A DNA stretch of 64,000 nt from Streptomyces hydrogenans. GTDB lineage: Bacteria; Actinomycetota; Actinomycetes; Streptomycetales; Streptomycetaceae. Shown piece after piece: positions 16,786 through 25,029 of the stretch. How positions within the stretch are numbered: the first letter of the stretch is position 1; every line of letters starts with the position of its first letter. Where the stretch lies: NCBI RefSeq assembly GCF_014656075.1, contig NZ_BNBS01000027.1, forward strand, positions 1 through 64,000. The letters are read 5' to 3'. The position numbers and the translations under genes are program-made. The notes under the pieces were generated by a model, which saw only the letters and a program-made list of their open reading frames with translations, ran no database searches and was not told the origin of the DNA.

Positions 16786-18402
16786 GTGGCCGCCCTCCTT
16801 CGTACGACAGGTCGCTCTTCCTTGCCTTCCCCCGCCGTCCCCGCCCCCGCCCGCCCCGCTCCGGCCGCCTCCCGGCTCCGTGCCCTGAAGCCCGACTGGC
16901 TGCGTGACCCCCGGGTGTGGCGGACCGAGGTGCTGGCGGGGCTCGTCGTCGCCCTGGCGCTGATCCCCGAGGCCATCGCCTTCTCCGTGATCGCCGGCGT
17001 CGATCCGGCGCTCGGACTCTTCGCCTCCTTCACGATGGCCGTGACCACGGCGATCGTCGGCGGCCGGCGGGCGATGATCTCCGCCGCCACCGGGGCCGTG
17101 GCGCTCGTCATCGCGCCGGTCAACCGCGAGCACGGCGTGCAGTTCCTGATCGCCACGGTCATCCTCGCCGGCGTCTTCCAGATCGTGCTGGGGCTCGTGG
17201 GCGTGGCCAAGCTGATGCGGTTCGTGCCGCGGCCGGTCCTGGTCGGCTCGGTGAACTCGCTCGCCGCGCTGGTCTTCCTCGCCCAGCTGCCCGAGACCCG
17301 GAACGTGCCCATGGCCGTCTACGGGCTGATCGCGGCCGGGATCGTCCTGCTCGTGCTCTTCCCCCGGGTGACGACCCTGGTGCCCGCCCCGCTCGTCACG
17401 ATCGCCGTCCTGACCCTGGTCACGGTGGCGGCCGGGATCGCCGTGCCGACCGTCGGCGACCGGGGCGCGCTGCCGTCGGCGCTGCCGGTGCCGGGCCTGC
17501 CCGACGTGCCGTTCACGATCGGCACGCTGACCACCATCGCCCCGTACGCCTTCGCCGTCGCCCTCGTCGGCCTGGTGGAGTCGCTGCTCACGGCGAAGCT
17601 CGTCGACGAGCTCACGGACACGCCGTCGAGCAAGACCCGCGAGTCGGTCGGGCAGGGCGTCGCGAACGTCGTCACCGGCCTGTTCGGCGGGATGGGCGGC
17701 TGCGCGGTGATCGGCCAGACGATGATGAACGTGAAGGTGGCGGGCGCCAGGACCCGGCTCTCCACCTTCCTGTCGGGCGCGTTCCTGATGGGCCTGTGCG
17801 TGGCCCTCGGGCCGGTGGTCTCTCGGATCCCGATGGCCGCGCTGGTGGCGGTCATGGTCATCGTGTCGGTGGCCGCCTTCGACTGGGAGTCGGTCGCCCC
17901 GCGCACCCTGCGGCGGGCCCCCGTCGGGGAGACCGTCGTCATGCTGGTCACGCTGGCGTGCGTCCTGGTCTCCCACAACCTCGCCCTCGGCGTGATCATC
18001 GGCTCCCTCACCGCGACCCTCGTCTTCACCCGGCGGGTCGCCCGGCGGACGGTCGTCACCTCGGTCACCGACCCCGACGGCACGACGGTCGTCCACCGGG
18101 TCTCGGGCGAGCTGTTCTTCGCCTCGGCGGAAGCCTTCGCCGACCGCTTCGATCCCGCCGGTGACCCGGACCGGGTGGTGATCGACCTGTCCGCCGCACG
18201 GGTCTCCGACGCGACCGCCGTCGCCGCGCTGGACTCCGTCGCGGCGGCGTACGCCCGGCACGGCAAGACCGTCGAACTCACCGGACTCGACCCCGAGGGC
18301 GCCGCCCTGCGCGCCCGCCTCGGCGCCGCTCCGGCAGCCGTCCCGGCCCCCGCGGACGCCCCGGACAGCACCCCCGAGCCCGCCTCCGCCTCCGTCGGCT
18401 AG
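16786..18402 (+). CDS. SulP-family anion transporter with STAS domain
   Basis: Up to 538 residues. The GTG at 16786 has no clear ribosome site, and a TTG near 16825 is an alternative; the membrane part begins with LKPDWLRDPRVWRTEVLAGLVVALALIPEA. About 10-12 helices carry the SulP pore motifs (LIPEAIAFSVIAGVDP, GLFASF). The C-terminal STAS domain (from ~residue 415) has VVIDLSAARVSDATAVAALD. SulP proteins move sulfate, bicarbonate or dicarboxylates. The preceding 16561-16785 gap holds long complementary segments (16618-16627 and 16671-16680) that could terminate the AhpD transcript. The stop overlaps the convergent MazG-like gene by 4 nt. Confidence 0.88.
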   Translation: MAALLRTTGRSSLPSPAVPAPARPAPAASRLRALKPDWLRDPRVWRTEVLAGLVVALALIPEAIAFSVIAGVDPALGLFASFTMAVTTAIVGGRRAMISAATGAVALVIAPVNREHGVQFLIATVILAGVFQIVLGLVGVAKLMRFVPRPVLVGSVNSLAALVFLAQLPETRNVPMAVYGLIAAGIVLLVLFPRVTTLVPAPLVTIAVLTLVTVAAGIAVPTVGDRGALPSALPVPGLPDVPFTIGTLTTIAPYAFAVALVGLVESLLTAKLVDELTDTPSSKTRESVGQGVANVVTGLFGGMGGCAVIGQTMMNVKVAGARTRLSTFLSGAFLMGLCVALGPVVSRIPMAALVAVMVIVSVAAFDWESVAPRTLRRAPVGETVVMLVTLACVLVSHNLALGVIIGSLTATLVFTRRVARRTVVTSVTDPDGTTVVHRVSGELFFASAEAFADRFDPAGDPDRVVIDLSAARVSDATAVAALDSVAAAYARHGKTVELTGLDPEGAALRARLGAAPAAVPAPADAPDSTPEPASASVG

Positions 18403-18737
18403 GGAACCTCGGGCTCTTCGCCCGGCAGCGAGCGGGCCGCCACCCGGCGCAGGTGGCCGGCGAAGACCTCGGGCGCGTCCGGGGTGAGGGTGCGCAGGGC
18501 GACCATCGCGGTGATGACGACGTCGCAGAGTTCGGCCTGGACGTCCTCCCAGCTGTGGCTGGTGCCCTTGCGGGGGTTCTGCCCGGTGGCCCCGATCACC
18601 GCCTGCGCCGCCTCCCCGACCTCCTCGGAGAGCTTGAGGACCCGCAGCAGGACCTCCTGCCCCGGCGGTACCGCCTGATGGGCGGTGAGCCAGTCGTGGA
18701 GGCGGGTGACGGTGGTCCAGGTCTCTTCGTCGCTCAT
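18399..18737 (-). CDS. MazG-like nucleotide pyrophosphohydrolase
   Basis: 112 residues. The helical MazG core is seen: KLSEEVGEAAQAVIG (E-X-X-E helix) and ELCDVVITAMVAL (E-X-X-D helix), which hold the Mg ions in this fold. Small single-domain MazG-like proteins hydrolyse (d)NTPs to monophosphates, often for house-cleaning. The start at 18737 gives MSDEETW; no strong ribosome site is visible. Its 3' end overlaps the SulP gene's stop tail to tail. Confidence 0.8.
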   Translation of the reverse strand: MSDEETWTTVTRLHDWLTAHQAVPPGQEVLLRVLKLSEEVGEAAQAVIGATGQNPRKGTSHSWEDVQAELCDVVITAMVALRTLTPDAPEVFAGHLRRVAARSLPGEEPEVP

Positions 18738-18863
18738 CCCCGCAGCCTGTCAGCTTCCCGGGGCGGACACGCGGGGCCGGGGACGCGTACGGCTCCGGGG
18801 CCCGCGGCCGGGTGCGGCCCCGGAGCCGGAGGCCGTACGCGGCCGGCCACGGGCGCGGGAGGG

Positions 18864-19259
18864 CTAGGCGTCCTCGGCGGGGACGTCCTGGGGGTACCAG
18901 CGGAGCTCGACGGTGTTGCCGTCCGGGTCCTTCACGTAGACGGACTGCGCGGAGCCGCGGGCGCCCCAGCGCGGGACGGGCCCCTCGACGACGTCGAAGG
19001 CGCCGGAGCCTATGACCTCCTGCCAGTCGAGCGGGTCGACGACGAGACAGATGTGGTCCACGTTGGACTCGCCGCGGGGGCGGGAGAAGAGGTCGATGAC
19101 GCTGCCCTCGTCGATGCGCACGGACGGGAACGGCACCTTTCCGGCCCGCCACTCCTCCACCCGCTCCGGCGCGAGGCCGAGGGGACCGGTGTAGAAGGCG
19201 AGGGACCGCTCGACGTCGGTGACGTTGAGGACGAGGTGGTCGAAGGCTTTCACGCGCAT
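18864..19259 (-). CDS. VOC-family (glyoxalase-fold) protein
   Basis: 131 residues from the ATG at 19259, with GGGAG 7 nt upstream. One full VOC module: FDHLVLNVTDVERSLAFYTGPLGL (metal-site His), the central VDHICLVVDP, and the closing VYVKDPDGNTVELRWY (metal-site Glu). It resembles fosfomycin-resistance and dioxygenase-type members, but no specific reaction can be assigned. Monocistronic by appearance. Confidence 0.85.
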   Translation of the reverse strand: MRVKAFDHLVLNVTDVERSLAFYTGPLGLAPERVEEWRAGKVPFPSVRIDEGSVIDLFSRPRGESNVDHICLVVDPLDWQEVIGSGAFDVVEGPVPRWGARGSAQSVYVKDPDGNTVELRWYPQDVPAEDA

Positions 19260-19594
19260 GCGCTGTCTCCCGTTGTTCCGTTCGATGGTGCCGGTCGAAC
19301 GGGGGCGGTGAGCCGCGACGTCCGGCCGCTCCCGCCCGCCGGACCTCCATGCGCGCGTGCGCGCCCGTGACCGGCCCGCACCTCCCCCGTGCAGGTAGTG
19401 CCTATCACGGCGGACCGCCCGCCACCCACCGGTTTCCGGCGGGTCGTCAGGTCGCGCGCCGGGTCCGGCGGTCACCTGGTGGGCCGGGGGTGGGGAAAAC
19501 CCCCGTAATGATCCACCTGCCGCCGTCATGGTCCCTGACCTGCCCGTTTCCGTAGGTTCGAAGGGAACCACCCAGGTACGAGAGCGGAGACACC
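19260..19594. other. 335-bp divergent gap; inverted repeat at 19555-19569
   Basis: No coding content seen. GGTTC (19555-19559) and GAACC (19565-19569) form an inverted repeat with 5-bp spacing, 25 bp before the ABC ATPase start, a position suited to an operator. TAGGTT at 19553 is a possible -10 but lacks a matching -35. Confidence 0.4.
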
Positions 19595-20478
19595 ATGCGC
19601 CTGCGACGCGGCGGCACGCGACGCGACCACGACCACGGACGGCCGGCGGACGCCCATCCGGCGCCGCCCTGGCGCCCCGCCGGACACCCGGTCGGGCACC
19701 CGGTCGGACACCCGGTCGGGCACCCGTCGGGGTACGCCGTGGAGCTCGGCGGCGTGCGGCGCCAGTACGGCCGGGGCGGCTCCGCCGTCCATGCGCTGCG
19801 GGGGCTCGACCTGGCCCTCCCGCACGGCAGCTTCACGGCCGTGATGGGGCCGTCCGGATCGGGCAAGTCGACCTTCCTCCAGTGCGCGGCGGGGCTCGAC
19901 CGGCCGACCTCGGGCTCGGTCCGGCTCGGCGGCACCGAGATCACCGGGCTGAGCGAGAACCGGCTGACCGAGCTGCGCCGCAGCCGGCTCGGCTTCGTCT
20001 TCCAGGCGTTCAACCTGCTCCCCTCGCTCACCGTCGAGCAGAACGTGCTGCTGCCGATGCGGCTGGCCGGGCAGCGGCCCGACCGGCGGCGGGCCGCCGA
20101 CCTGCTGGCCCGGGTCGGCCTCGACGGCAAGGCCGGGCGCCGGCCCTCGGAGCTGTCCGGCGGCCAGCGCTCGTCACCCGGCCCGACGTCGTCTTCGCCG
20201 ACGAGCCGACCGGCGCGCTCGACACGACGACGGCGGCCGAGGTGCTCGCGCTGCTCCGCGACGCGGTGGACACGCTGGGCGCGACGGTCGTCATGGTCAC
20301 CCACGACCCGGTCGCGGCGGCCTGGGCGGACCGGGTCCTGTTCCTCGCGGACGGGTCGATCGCCGACACCCTGGACCGGTCGGCTCCGGACCGGATCGCG
20401 GCCCGGATGGCGGCGCTCACGGCCCCGGCGGCCCCCGCCGGGTTCGCCGGTGCGGCCGGCACGGCGGTGGCGCGCTGA
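19595..20478 (+). pseudogene. MacB/LolD-type ABC ATPase, frameshifted after the signature motif
   Basis: From the ATG at 19595 (GGAG 5 nt upstream) the frame encodes a normal ATPase N half: Walker A MGPSGSGKST, Q-loop VFQAFNLLPSLT and signature LSGGQ, ending at 20167. The next family residues (QQRVAIAR) are missing, and reading resumes one frame over with ALVTRPDVVFADEPTGALD and the switch region VMVTHDP, up to the TGA at 20476. Compared with the family, about 25 nt are deleted at 20167/20168. The unshifted frame continues as nonsense to 21418. It is either a real inactivating deletion or a sequencing/assembly loss in GC-rich DNA. The stop overlaps the permease ATG by one base. The N terminus carries a GHPV repeat. 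Confidence 0.9.
19682..19729. repeat. Four 12-bp tandem units (GHPV repeats)
   Basis: Units starting at 19682, 19694, 19706 and 19718 encode Gly-His-Pro-Val three times and a Gly-His-Pro-Ser variant. The Gly codon alternates GGA/GGG, suggesting a 24-bp duplication. Confidence 0.85.
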
Positions 20479-22991
20479 TGTCCTTCCGCACCCACCCCGC
20501 CCCCGCACCCGCCCGCCGGTCCTTCCGGCCGAACGGGCTCGCCCGCGCGGCCGTGCGGTTCAAGCCGTCCTCCTTCGTCGGCACCTTCGTCGCGCTGCTC
20601 CTCGCGGCCGCCGTCGTCTCCGGCTGCGGACTCCTCCTCCAGACCGGTGCGACCGCCTCCCTGCCGGCCGCGCGGTACGCGGGCGTGCCCGTGGTCGCGG
20701 CCGCCGACCAGGAGGTCCACATGACGGTGGACCTGGGCGACGAGCGCGACGAGGCCTCCTCCCCGGTGCCGGACCGGGCGCGGCTGGACGCCGCTCTGGC
20801 CGGGAAGGCGGCGGGGGTCCCGGGCGTGGCCCGGGCGGTCGCCGACGTCGCCTTCCCGGTGCGGATCCTCACGCCCGGCGGCGGCGCCTCATCGCCGCTC
20901 ACCGCCTCCGGCTGGGGCTCGACGTCCTTCACCGGCGCCGGCCTGACCTCCGGGCGCGCCCCGGGGGCCGGCGAGGCTGTGATCGGGACGGGTACGCACG
21001 CGGGTGCGGGCCCGGCCGACGGCTCCGGCGTCGGTGTGGGCGAGCGGGTCGTGCTGCGCACACCGGGCGGGGAGCGGGAGTTCACCGTGTCCGGGACGTC
21101 CGGGACCCCCGGGGTGTGGTTCTCGGACGCAGGGGCGCTCGCCGTCTCCGGTCACCCGGGGAAGGCCGACGCCATCGCCGTCCTCCCCCGGGAGGGCGCG
21201 GACGCGGGCGCGGTCGCGGACCGGGTGGCGGCCGCGCTCGACGGTCGCGCGCGGGTGCTCACCGGGGACGACCGGGCCCTCGCGGAGGGCACGGCGGTGC
21301 CGGCCGCGCGGGAGCTCCTGATGGGGCTGGGCGGGTCGTTCGGCGGCGTCGCGACGATGGTCGCGGTCTTCACGGCGGCGGGGACGGTCGCGCTGTCGGT
21401 GGGGCAGCGGAGCCGTGAGTTCGCGCTGCTCCGGGCGATCGGGGCGACGCCCCGGCAGCTGAGGCGGTCGATCGCGACCGAGGCGCTGCTGGTGGCCCCG
21501 CTCGCCGGGGTGCTCGGCTGCCTGCCCGGGACGGCCCTGGCCGTCTGGTGGTTCGGGCAGCTGCGGGCGAAGGGGGCGGTGCCGGAGGGCCTCGCCCTGG
21601 ACCGGGGCGTGCTGCCGTACGGGGTGGCGGTGGCCGCCGTGGTGGTGACCGCGCTGCTGGGCGGGCTGCTCGCGGCGCGCCGGCCCTCGCGGACCGAGCC
21701 GGGCCGGGCCCTGGCCGAGGCCCAGGTGGAGCGGGCCGCGGTGGGTCGGGTGCGGACCCCGCTGGGGATCGCCGCGCTGGTCGGCGGCACGGTCTTCGCG
21801 GGGGTGTCGGCGGGGCTGTCCGGCGACGCCGCGGCGAACACGGCCCTCGGCGTCGTGATGCTGTACATGCTGGCGGTCGCCCTGCTCGGGCCGGTCGTGG
21901 CCCGGGTCTGCGCGGGGCTCGCGGGGACGGTGCTGGGGCGCTCGGGCGCCTCCGGTCACCTGGCCGCCGCCAACTCCCGCACGAACGCCCGGCGGCTGGC
22001 CTCCGCGATCACCCCGATCGTGCTGGCGACCGCCTTCGTCTCCACCCTGCTCTTCCTGCACACGAGCACGGACCGGGCCGCCGAGCACCAGCGGCGGGCG
22101 GCGGTGACCGCGGACCACGTCGTGGCGGACCCGGCCGGCCTGCCGGGCGACGCGGCGGAGCGCGCGGCCCGGGAGCCGGGCGTGAGGGCCGCCGTGACGG
22201 TGCTGCGGACCTCCGTCCTCGTCCCGTCCGACGTCCAGTTCGCCCCGGCCTCCGCACAGGCCGTCTCCGCCGATCCGTCACCGGTGCAGGACCTCGGCGT
22301 GCGGACGGGCGCGCTCGCGGACCTGCGGCCCGGCACGGTGGCCGTGGACCAGCGGCTCGCCGACTCGGCCGGCGTGCGGACGGGCGAGCGGCTGACCCTG
22401 CGGATGCCGGACGGCGGCGAGGCGAAGCCGCTGGTCGTGGCGACGTACGCGCGGGGCCTCGGCGTCGCGGAGGTGACGCTGCCGCAGTCCGACCTGACGG
22501 GCCGGGTGACCTCTCCGTACCCGACCGAGCTGCTGGTCCGGGGCGGTACGGCCGAGGGCCTGGCCGCGCTGGGCGCGGTCACGGGCCCCGACGGCGCCGC
22601 GGCCGCGCACGCTCCGGAGCGCGAGCTGAGCGCCTGGGCGAACCGCACGATGGCCGCGGTCCTCGGCGGCTTCGCGGCCGTCGCCGCCGCCAACACGCTG
22701 GTGATGACCGTCCTCCACCGGCGCCGCGAGCTGGGCACCCTGCGGCTGATCGGCACCACCCGCCGTCAGGTGCTGCGCATGATCCGCCTGGAGGCCCTGC
22801 TGGTCGCCGTCGGCGGCCTGGTGCTGGGCTCGGCGATCGCGCTGGCGACCCTGGTGCCGATGACGAACGGCCTCACCGGCGAGGCGCCCCACGTCCCGCC
22901 GCTGCTGTACGGCTCCCTCGCCGCGGGAGTCGTGGCCCTGGGGCTCGTCTCCACCGCGCTCCCGGCCCGGGCGGCGCTGCGGCACCGGTGA
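20478..22991 (+). CDS. FtsX/MacB-type ABC permease, duplicated module
   Basis: 837 residues; its ATG shares a base with the ATPase stop (TGATG), so it is translationally coupled. The layout is that of actinomycete lipoprotein/antibiotic-peptide permeases: N-terminal helix, extracytoplasmic domain (~55-275), FtsX core with REFALLRAIGATPRQLRR, then a second periplasmic-type domain and a second FtsX core (RELGTLRLIGTTRRQVLRM) near the C terminus. The frame is intact. If the ATPase really is broken, this permease is orphaned unless another ATPase serves it. Confidence 0.9.
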   Translation: MSFRTHPAPAPARRSFRPNGLARAAVRFKPSSFVGTFVALLLAAAVVSGCGLLLQTGATASLPAARYAGVPVVAAADQEVHMTVDLGDERDEASSPVPDRARLDAALAGKAAGVPGVARAVADVAFPVRILTPGGGASSPLTASGWGSTSFTGAGLTSGRAPGAGEAVIGTGTHAGAGPADGSGVGVGERVVLRTPGGEREFTVSGTSGTPGVWFSDAGALAVSGHPGKADAIAVLPREGADAGAVADRVAAALDGRARVLTGDDRALAEGTAVPAARELLMGLGGSFGGVATMVAVFTAAGTVALSVGQRSREFALLRAIGATPRQLRRSIATEALLVAPLAGVLGCLPGTALAVWWFGQLRAKGAVPEGLALDRGVLPYGVAVAAVVVTALLGGLLAARRPSRTEPGRALAEAQVERAAVGRVRTPLGIAALVGGTVFAGVSAGLSGDAAANTALGVVMLYMLAVALLGPVVARVCAGLAGTVLGRSGASGHLAAANSRTNARRLASAITPIVLATAFVSTLLFLHTSTDRAAEHQRRAAVTADHVVADPAGLPGDAAERAAREPGVRAAVTVLRTSVLVPSDVQFAPASAQAVSADPSPVQDLGVRTGALADLRPGTVAVDQRLADSAGVRTGERLTLRMPDGGEAKPLVVATYARGLGVAEVTLPQSDLTGRVTSPYPTELLVRGGTAEGLAALGAVTGPDGAAAAHAPERELSAWANRTMAAVLGGFAAVAAANTLVMTVLHRRRELGTLRLIGTTRRQVLRMIRLEALLVAVGGLVLGSAIALATLVPMTNGLTGEAPHVPPLLYGSLAAGVVALGLVSTALPARAALRHR

Positions 22992-23030
22992 TCCTTCCGG
23001 CCGGTCCGCCCCGGTGGGCGGACCGGCCGG

Positions 23031-23135
23031 TGGTCGGTGGTCGGTGGTCGGTGGTCGGTGGTCGGTGGTCGACGGTCGGTGGTCGGTGGTCGGTGGTCGG
23101 TGGTCGGTGGTCGGTGGTCGGTGGTCGACGGTCGG
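23031..23135. repeat. Heptanucleotide array, 15 units, with 56-bp higher-order period
   Basis: Fifteen 7-bp units of TGGTCGG type run without interruption. A variant pair (TGGTCGA CGGTCGG) occurs at 23066-23079 and again at 23122-23135, exactly 56 bp (8 units) later, which points to block duplication. It lies 40 bp past the permease stop and ~310 bp before the pectate lyase start. No gene is supported here. Confidence 0.95.
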
Positions 23136-23252
23136 GCGGTCGACGATGGCCGGTGTCCGGTCGCCGGCTGGTGCTGGTCGCCAGTCGTCACCATCCGCCA
23201 TCCGGCCTCCCCCTCGCCCCCGGGCACACATGCCTCAGGAAGGGGCAATCCG

Positions 23253-23266
23253 TGGGAGCGCTCCCG
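23253..23266. promoter_or_regulatory. CebR-like operator upstream of pectate lyase
   Basis: TGGGAGCGCTCCCG matches the Streptomyces CebR box TGGGAGCGCTCCCA at 13 of 14 positions. CebR is the LacI-type repressor of cellulose and cello-oligosaccharide genes. The site lies ~55 bp upstream of the -35 of the lyase promoter. Confidence 0.55.
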
Positions 23267-23307
23267 CACCTGCCGCGGGTCCATGGATTCCAGCCACGTC
23301 CGAAGTC

Positions 23308-23359
23308 TTGTCAGGTACGCGATCGCCCGCCTATCGTCACCCGCCAGAAAGCGCTTTCT
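23308..23359 (+). promoter_or_regulatory. Promoter and LacI-type operator of the PL1 pectate lyase
   Basis: -35 TTGTCA (23308-23313), 18-bp spacer, -10 TATCGT (23332-23337). The perfect 14-bp palindrome AGAAAGCGCTTTCT (23346-23359) starts 8 bp further, over or just after the expected transcription start. Its core is the general LacI-family operator pattern. The same layout recurs before the lyase at 56456. Confidence 0.75.
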
Positions 23360-23447
23360 AGCGCTTCGGCCCAGGGACGGGACTCACGACGACACGTCAC
23401 GCGCCGGCACGCCGCCGGCGCGGACGCCAACGAAAGGGCAGGCGAGC

Positions 23448-25025
23448 ATGGGACGACGCTCCCCCTCCACGCGACTCCAGGCGGCCCTGGCCGCCCTGGC
23501 GGTCGCGGCCGCCACCGGCGTGATCCTGACCATCCCGGAGGCATCGGCCGCGGTGGCCGCCGGCGCCACCGGCTACGCGAGCCAGAACGGCGGCACCACC
23601 GGCGGCGCGGGCGGCCAGACCGTCCGGGCGACCACCGGCACCCAGATCCACGCGGCCCTCTGCGGGCGCGCCTCCAGCAGCACCCCGATCACCATCCAGG
23701 TCGAGGGCACGATCAACCACGCCAACACCGCCAAGGTGTCCGGGACCAGCTGCAACACCGCAGCCGGGGTCATCGAGCTCAAGCAGATCAGCAACGTGAC
23801 GCTCGTCGGCGTCGGCGCGGGCGCGGTCTTCGACCAGGTCGGCATCCACATCCGCGAGTCGAGCAACATCATCATCCAGAACGTCACCGTCAAGAACGTC
23901 AAGAAGTCCGGCTCGCCCACCTCCAACGGCGGCGACGCCATCGGCATGGAGAGCGACGTCCGCAACGTCTGGGTGGACCACAGCACCCTGGAGGCGTCCG
24001 GCGGCGAGTCCGAGGGCTTCGACGGCCTGTTCGACATGAAGGACAACACGCAGTACGTGACGCTCTCCTACAGCGTGCTGCGCAACTCCGGCCGCGGCGG
24101 CCTGGTCGGCTCCAGCGAGACCGAACTGAGCAACGGCTTCATCACCTACCACCACAACCTGTACGAGAACATCGACTCGCGCGCCCCGCTGCTGCGCGGC
24201 GGCACCGCCCACATGTACGACAACCACTACCGGCAGCTGAACGAGTCGGGCATCAACTCCCGCGCCGGCGCCCACGCCAAGGTGGAGAACAACTACTTCG
24301 AGGACTCCAAGGACGTCCTCGGCACCTTCTACACGGACGCGGCCGGCTACTGGCAGGTCGCCGGCAACGTCTTCGACAACGTGACCTGGTCCCCCAAGGG
24401 CACCGACTACAACCCCGCCGGCCCGAACCCGACCTCCAACGCCACCGTGTCGGTGCCGTACGCCTACACCCTGGACAGCGCCTCCTGCGTCCCGGACGTG
24501 GTCGCGCGGACGGCCGGCGCGGGCAAGGGCCTGCTGGTCTCGGACGGCTCCTGCACCCCGCAGTCGCCGAGCCCGACGCCCACCGCGACCGCGTCCCCGA
24601 CCCCGACGGCCACGGCCAGCCCGACGCCCACGCCGACGGCCACGGCCACCACCGCCCCGCCGTCGGGCACCAACCTCAGCATCGGCGCCGGTTCGGACGG
24701 CTCCAGCAAGGCCGACGGCACGAGCTACGGCAACGTCCGTGACGGCAACCTCTCCACCTACTGGTCGCCCGCCGGCACGACCGGCTCGGTCTCGGTCAAG
24801 TGGGGCTCCCCGACGACGATCTCGTCGGTCCGCGTCCGCGAGGCCGCCGGGGCGGGCACCGTCACCGGCTGGCGCCTCCTGAACGGCGACACCGGAGCCG
24901 TCCTCGCCACCGGCGGCGCGGCCGGCACGGTCACCTTCCCGGCGACCGCGCTGAGCAAGGTCACCTTCGAGATCACGGGCGCCACCGGCACCCCGCGCGT
25001 CGCCGAGTTCGAGACGTACGCGTAA
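23448..25025 (+). CDS. Secreted pectate lyase (PL1) with C-terminal F5/8-type carbohydrate-binding domain
   Basis: 525 residues from the ATG at 23448. A Sec/Tat-like signal (MGRRSPSTRL, hydrophobic run, ASAAVAAGA) ends near residue 36. The catalytic domain is a PL1 beta-helix: DAIGMESDVRNVWVDHSTL and VTLSYSVLRNSGRGGLVGSS give the calcium-site region, and the family NGFITYHHNLYENIDSRAPLLRGG follows with the conserved Arg. A Ser/Thr/Pro linker (residues ~365-405) with SPTPTAT repeats leads to a discoidin-like domain (NLSIGAGSDGSSKADG, STYWSP). The enzyme would cleave polygalacturonate outside the cell by beta-elimination. Regulated by two LacI-type operators upstream. Stops 4 nt before the convergent arcA stop. 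Confidence 0.93.
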   Translation: MGRRSPSTRLQAALAALAVAAATGVILTIPEASAAVAAGATGYASQNGGTTGGAGGQTVRATTGTQIHAALCGRASSSTPITIQVEGTINHANTAKVSGTSCNTAAGVIELKQISNVTLVGVGAGAVFDQVGIHIRESSNIIIQNVTVKNVKKSGSPTSNGGDAIGMESDVRNVWVDHSTLEASGGESEGFDGLFDMKDNTQYVTLSYSVLRNSGRGGLVGSSETELSNGFITYHHNLYENIDSRAPLLRGGTAHMYDNHYRQLNESGINSRAGAHAKVENNYFEDSKDVLGTFYTDAAGYWQVAGNVFDNVTWSPKGTDYNPAGPNPTSNATVSVPYAYTLDSASCVPDVVARTAGAGKGLLVSDGSCTPQSPSPTPTATASPTPTATASPTPTPTATATTAPPSGTNLSIGAGSDGSSKADGTSYGNVRDGNLSTYWSPAGTTGSVSVKWGSPTTISSVRVREAAGAGTVTGWRLLNGDTGAVLATGGAAGTVTFPATALSKVTFEITGATGTPRVAEFETYA

Positions 25026-25029
25026 GGGT

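Noticed and set aside
23031..23135. CRISPR array
   Set aside because: The units are only 7 bp and contiguous, with no spacers and no cas genes.
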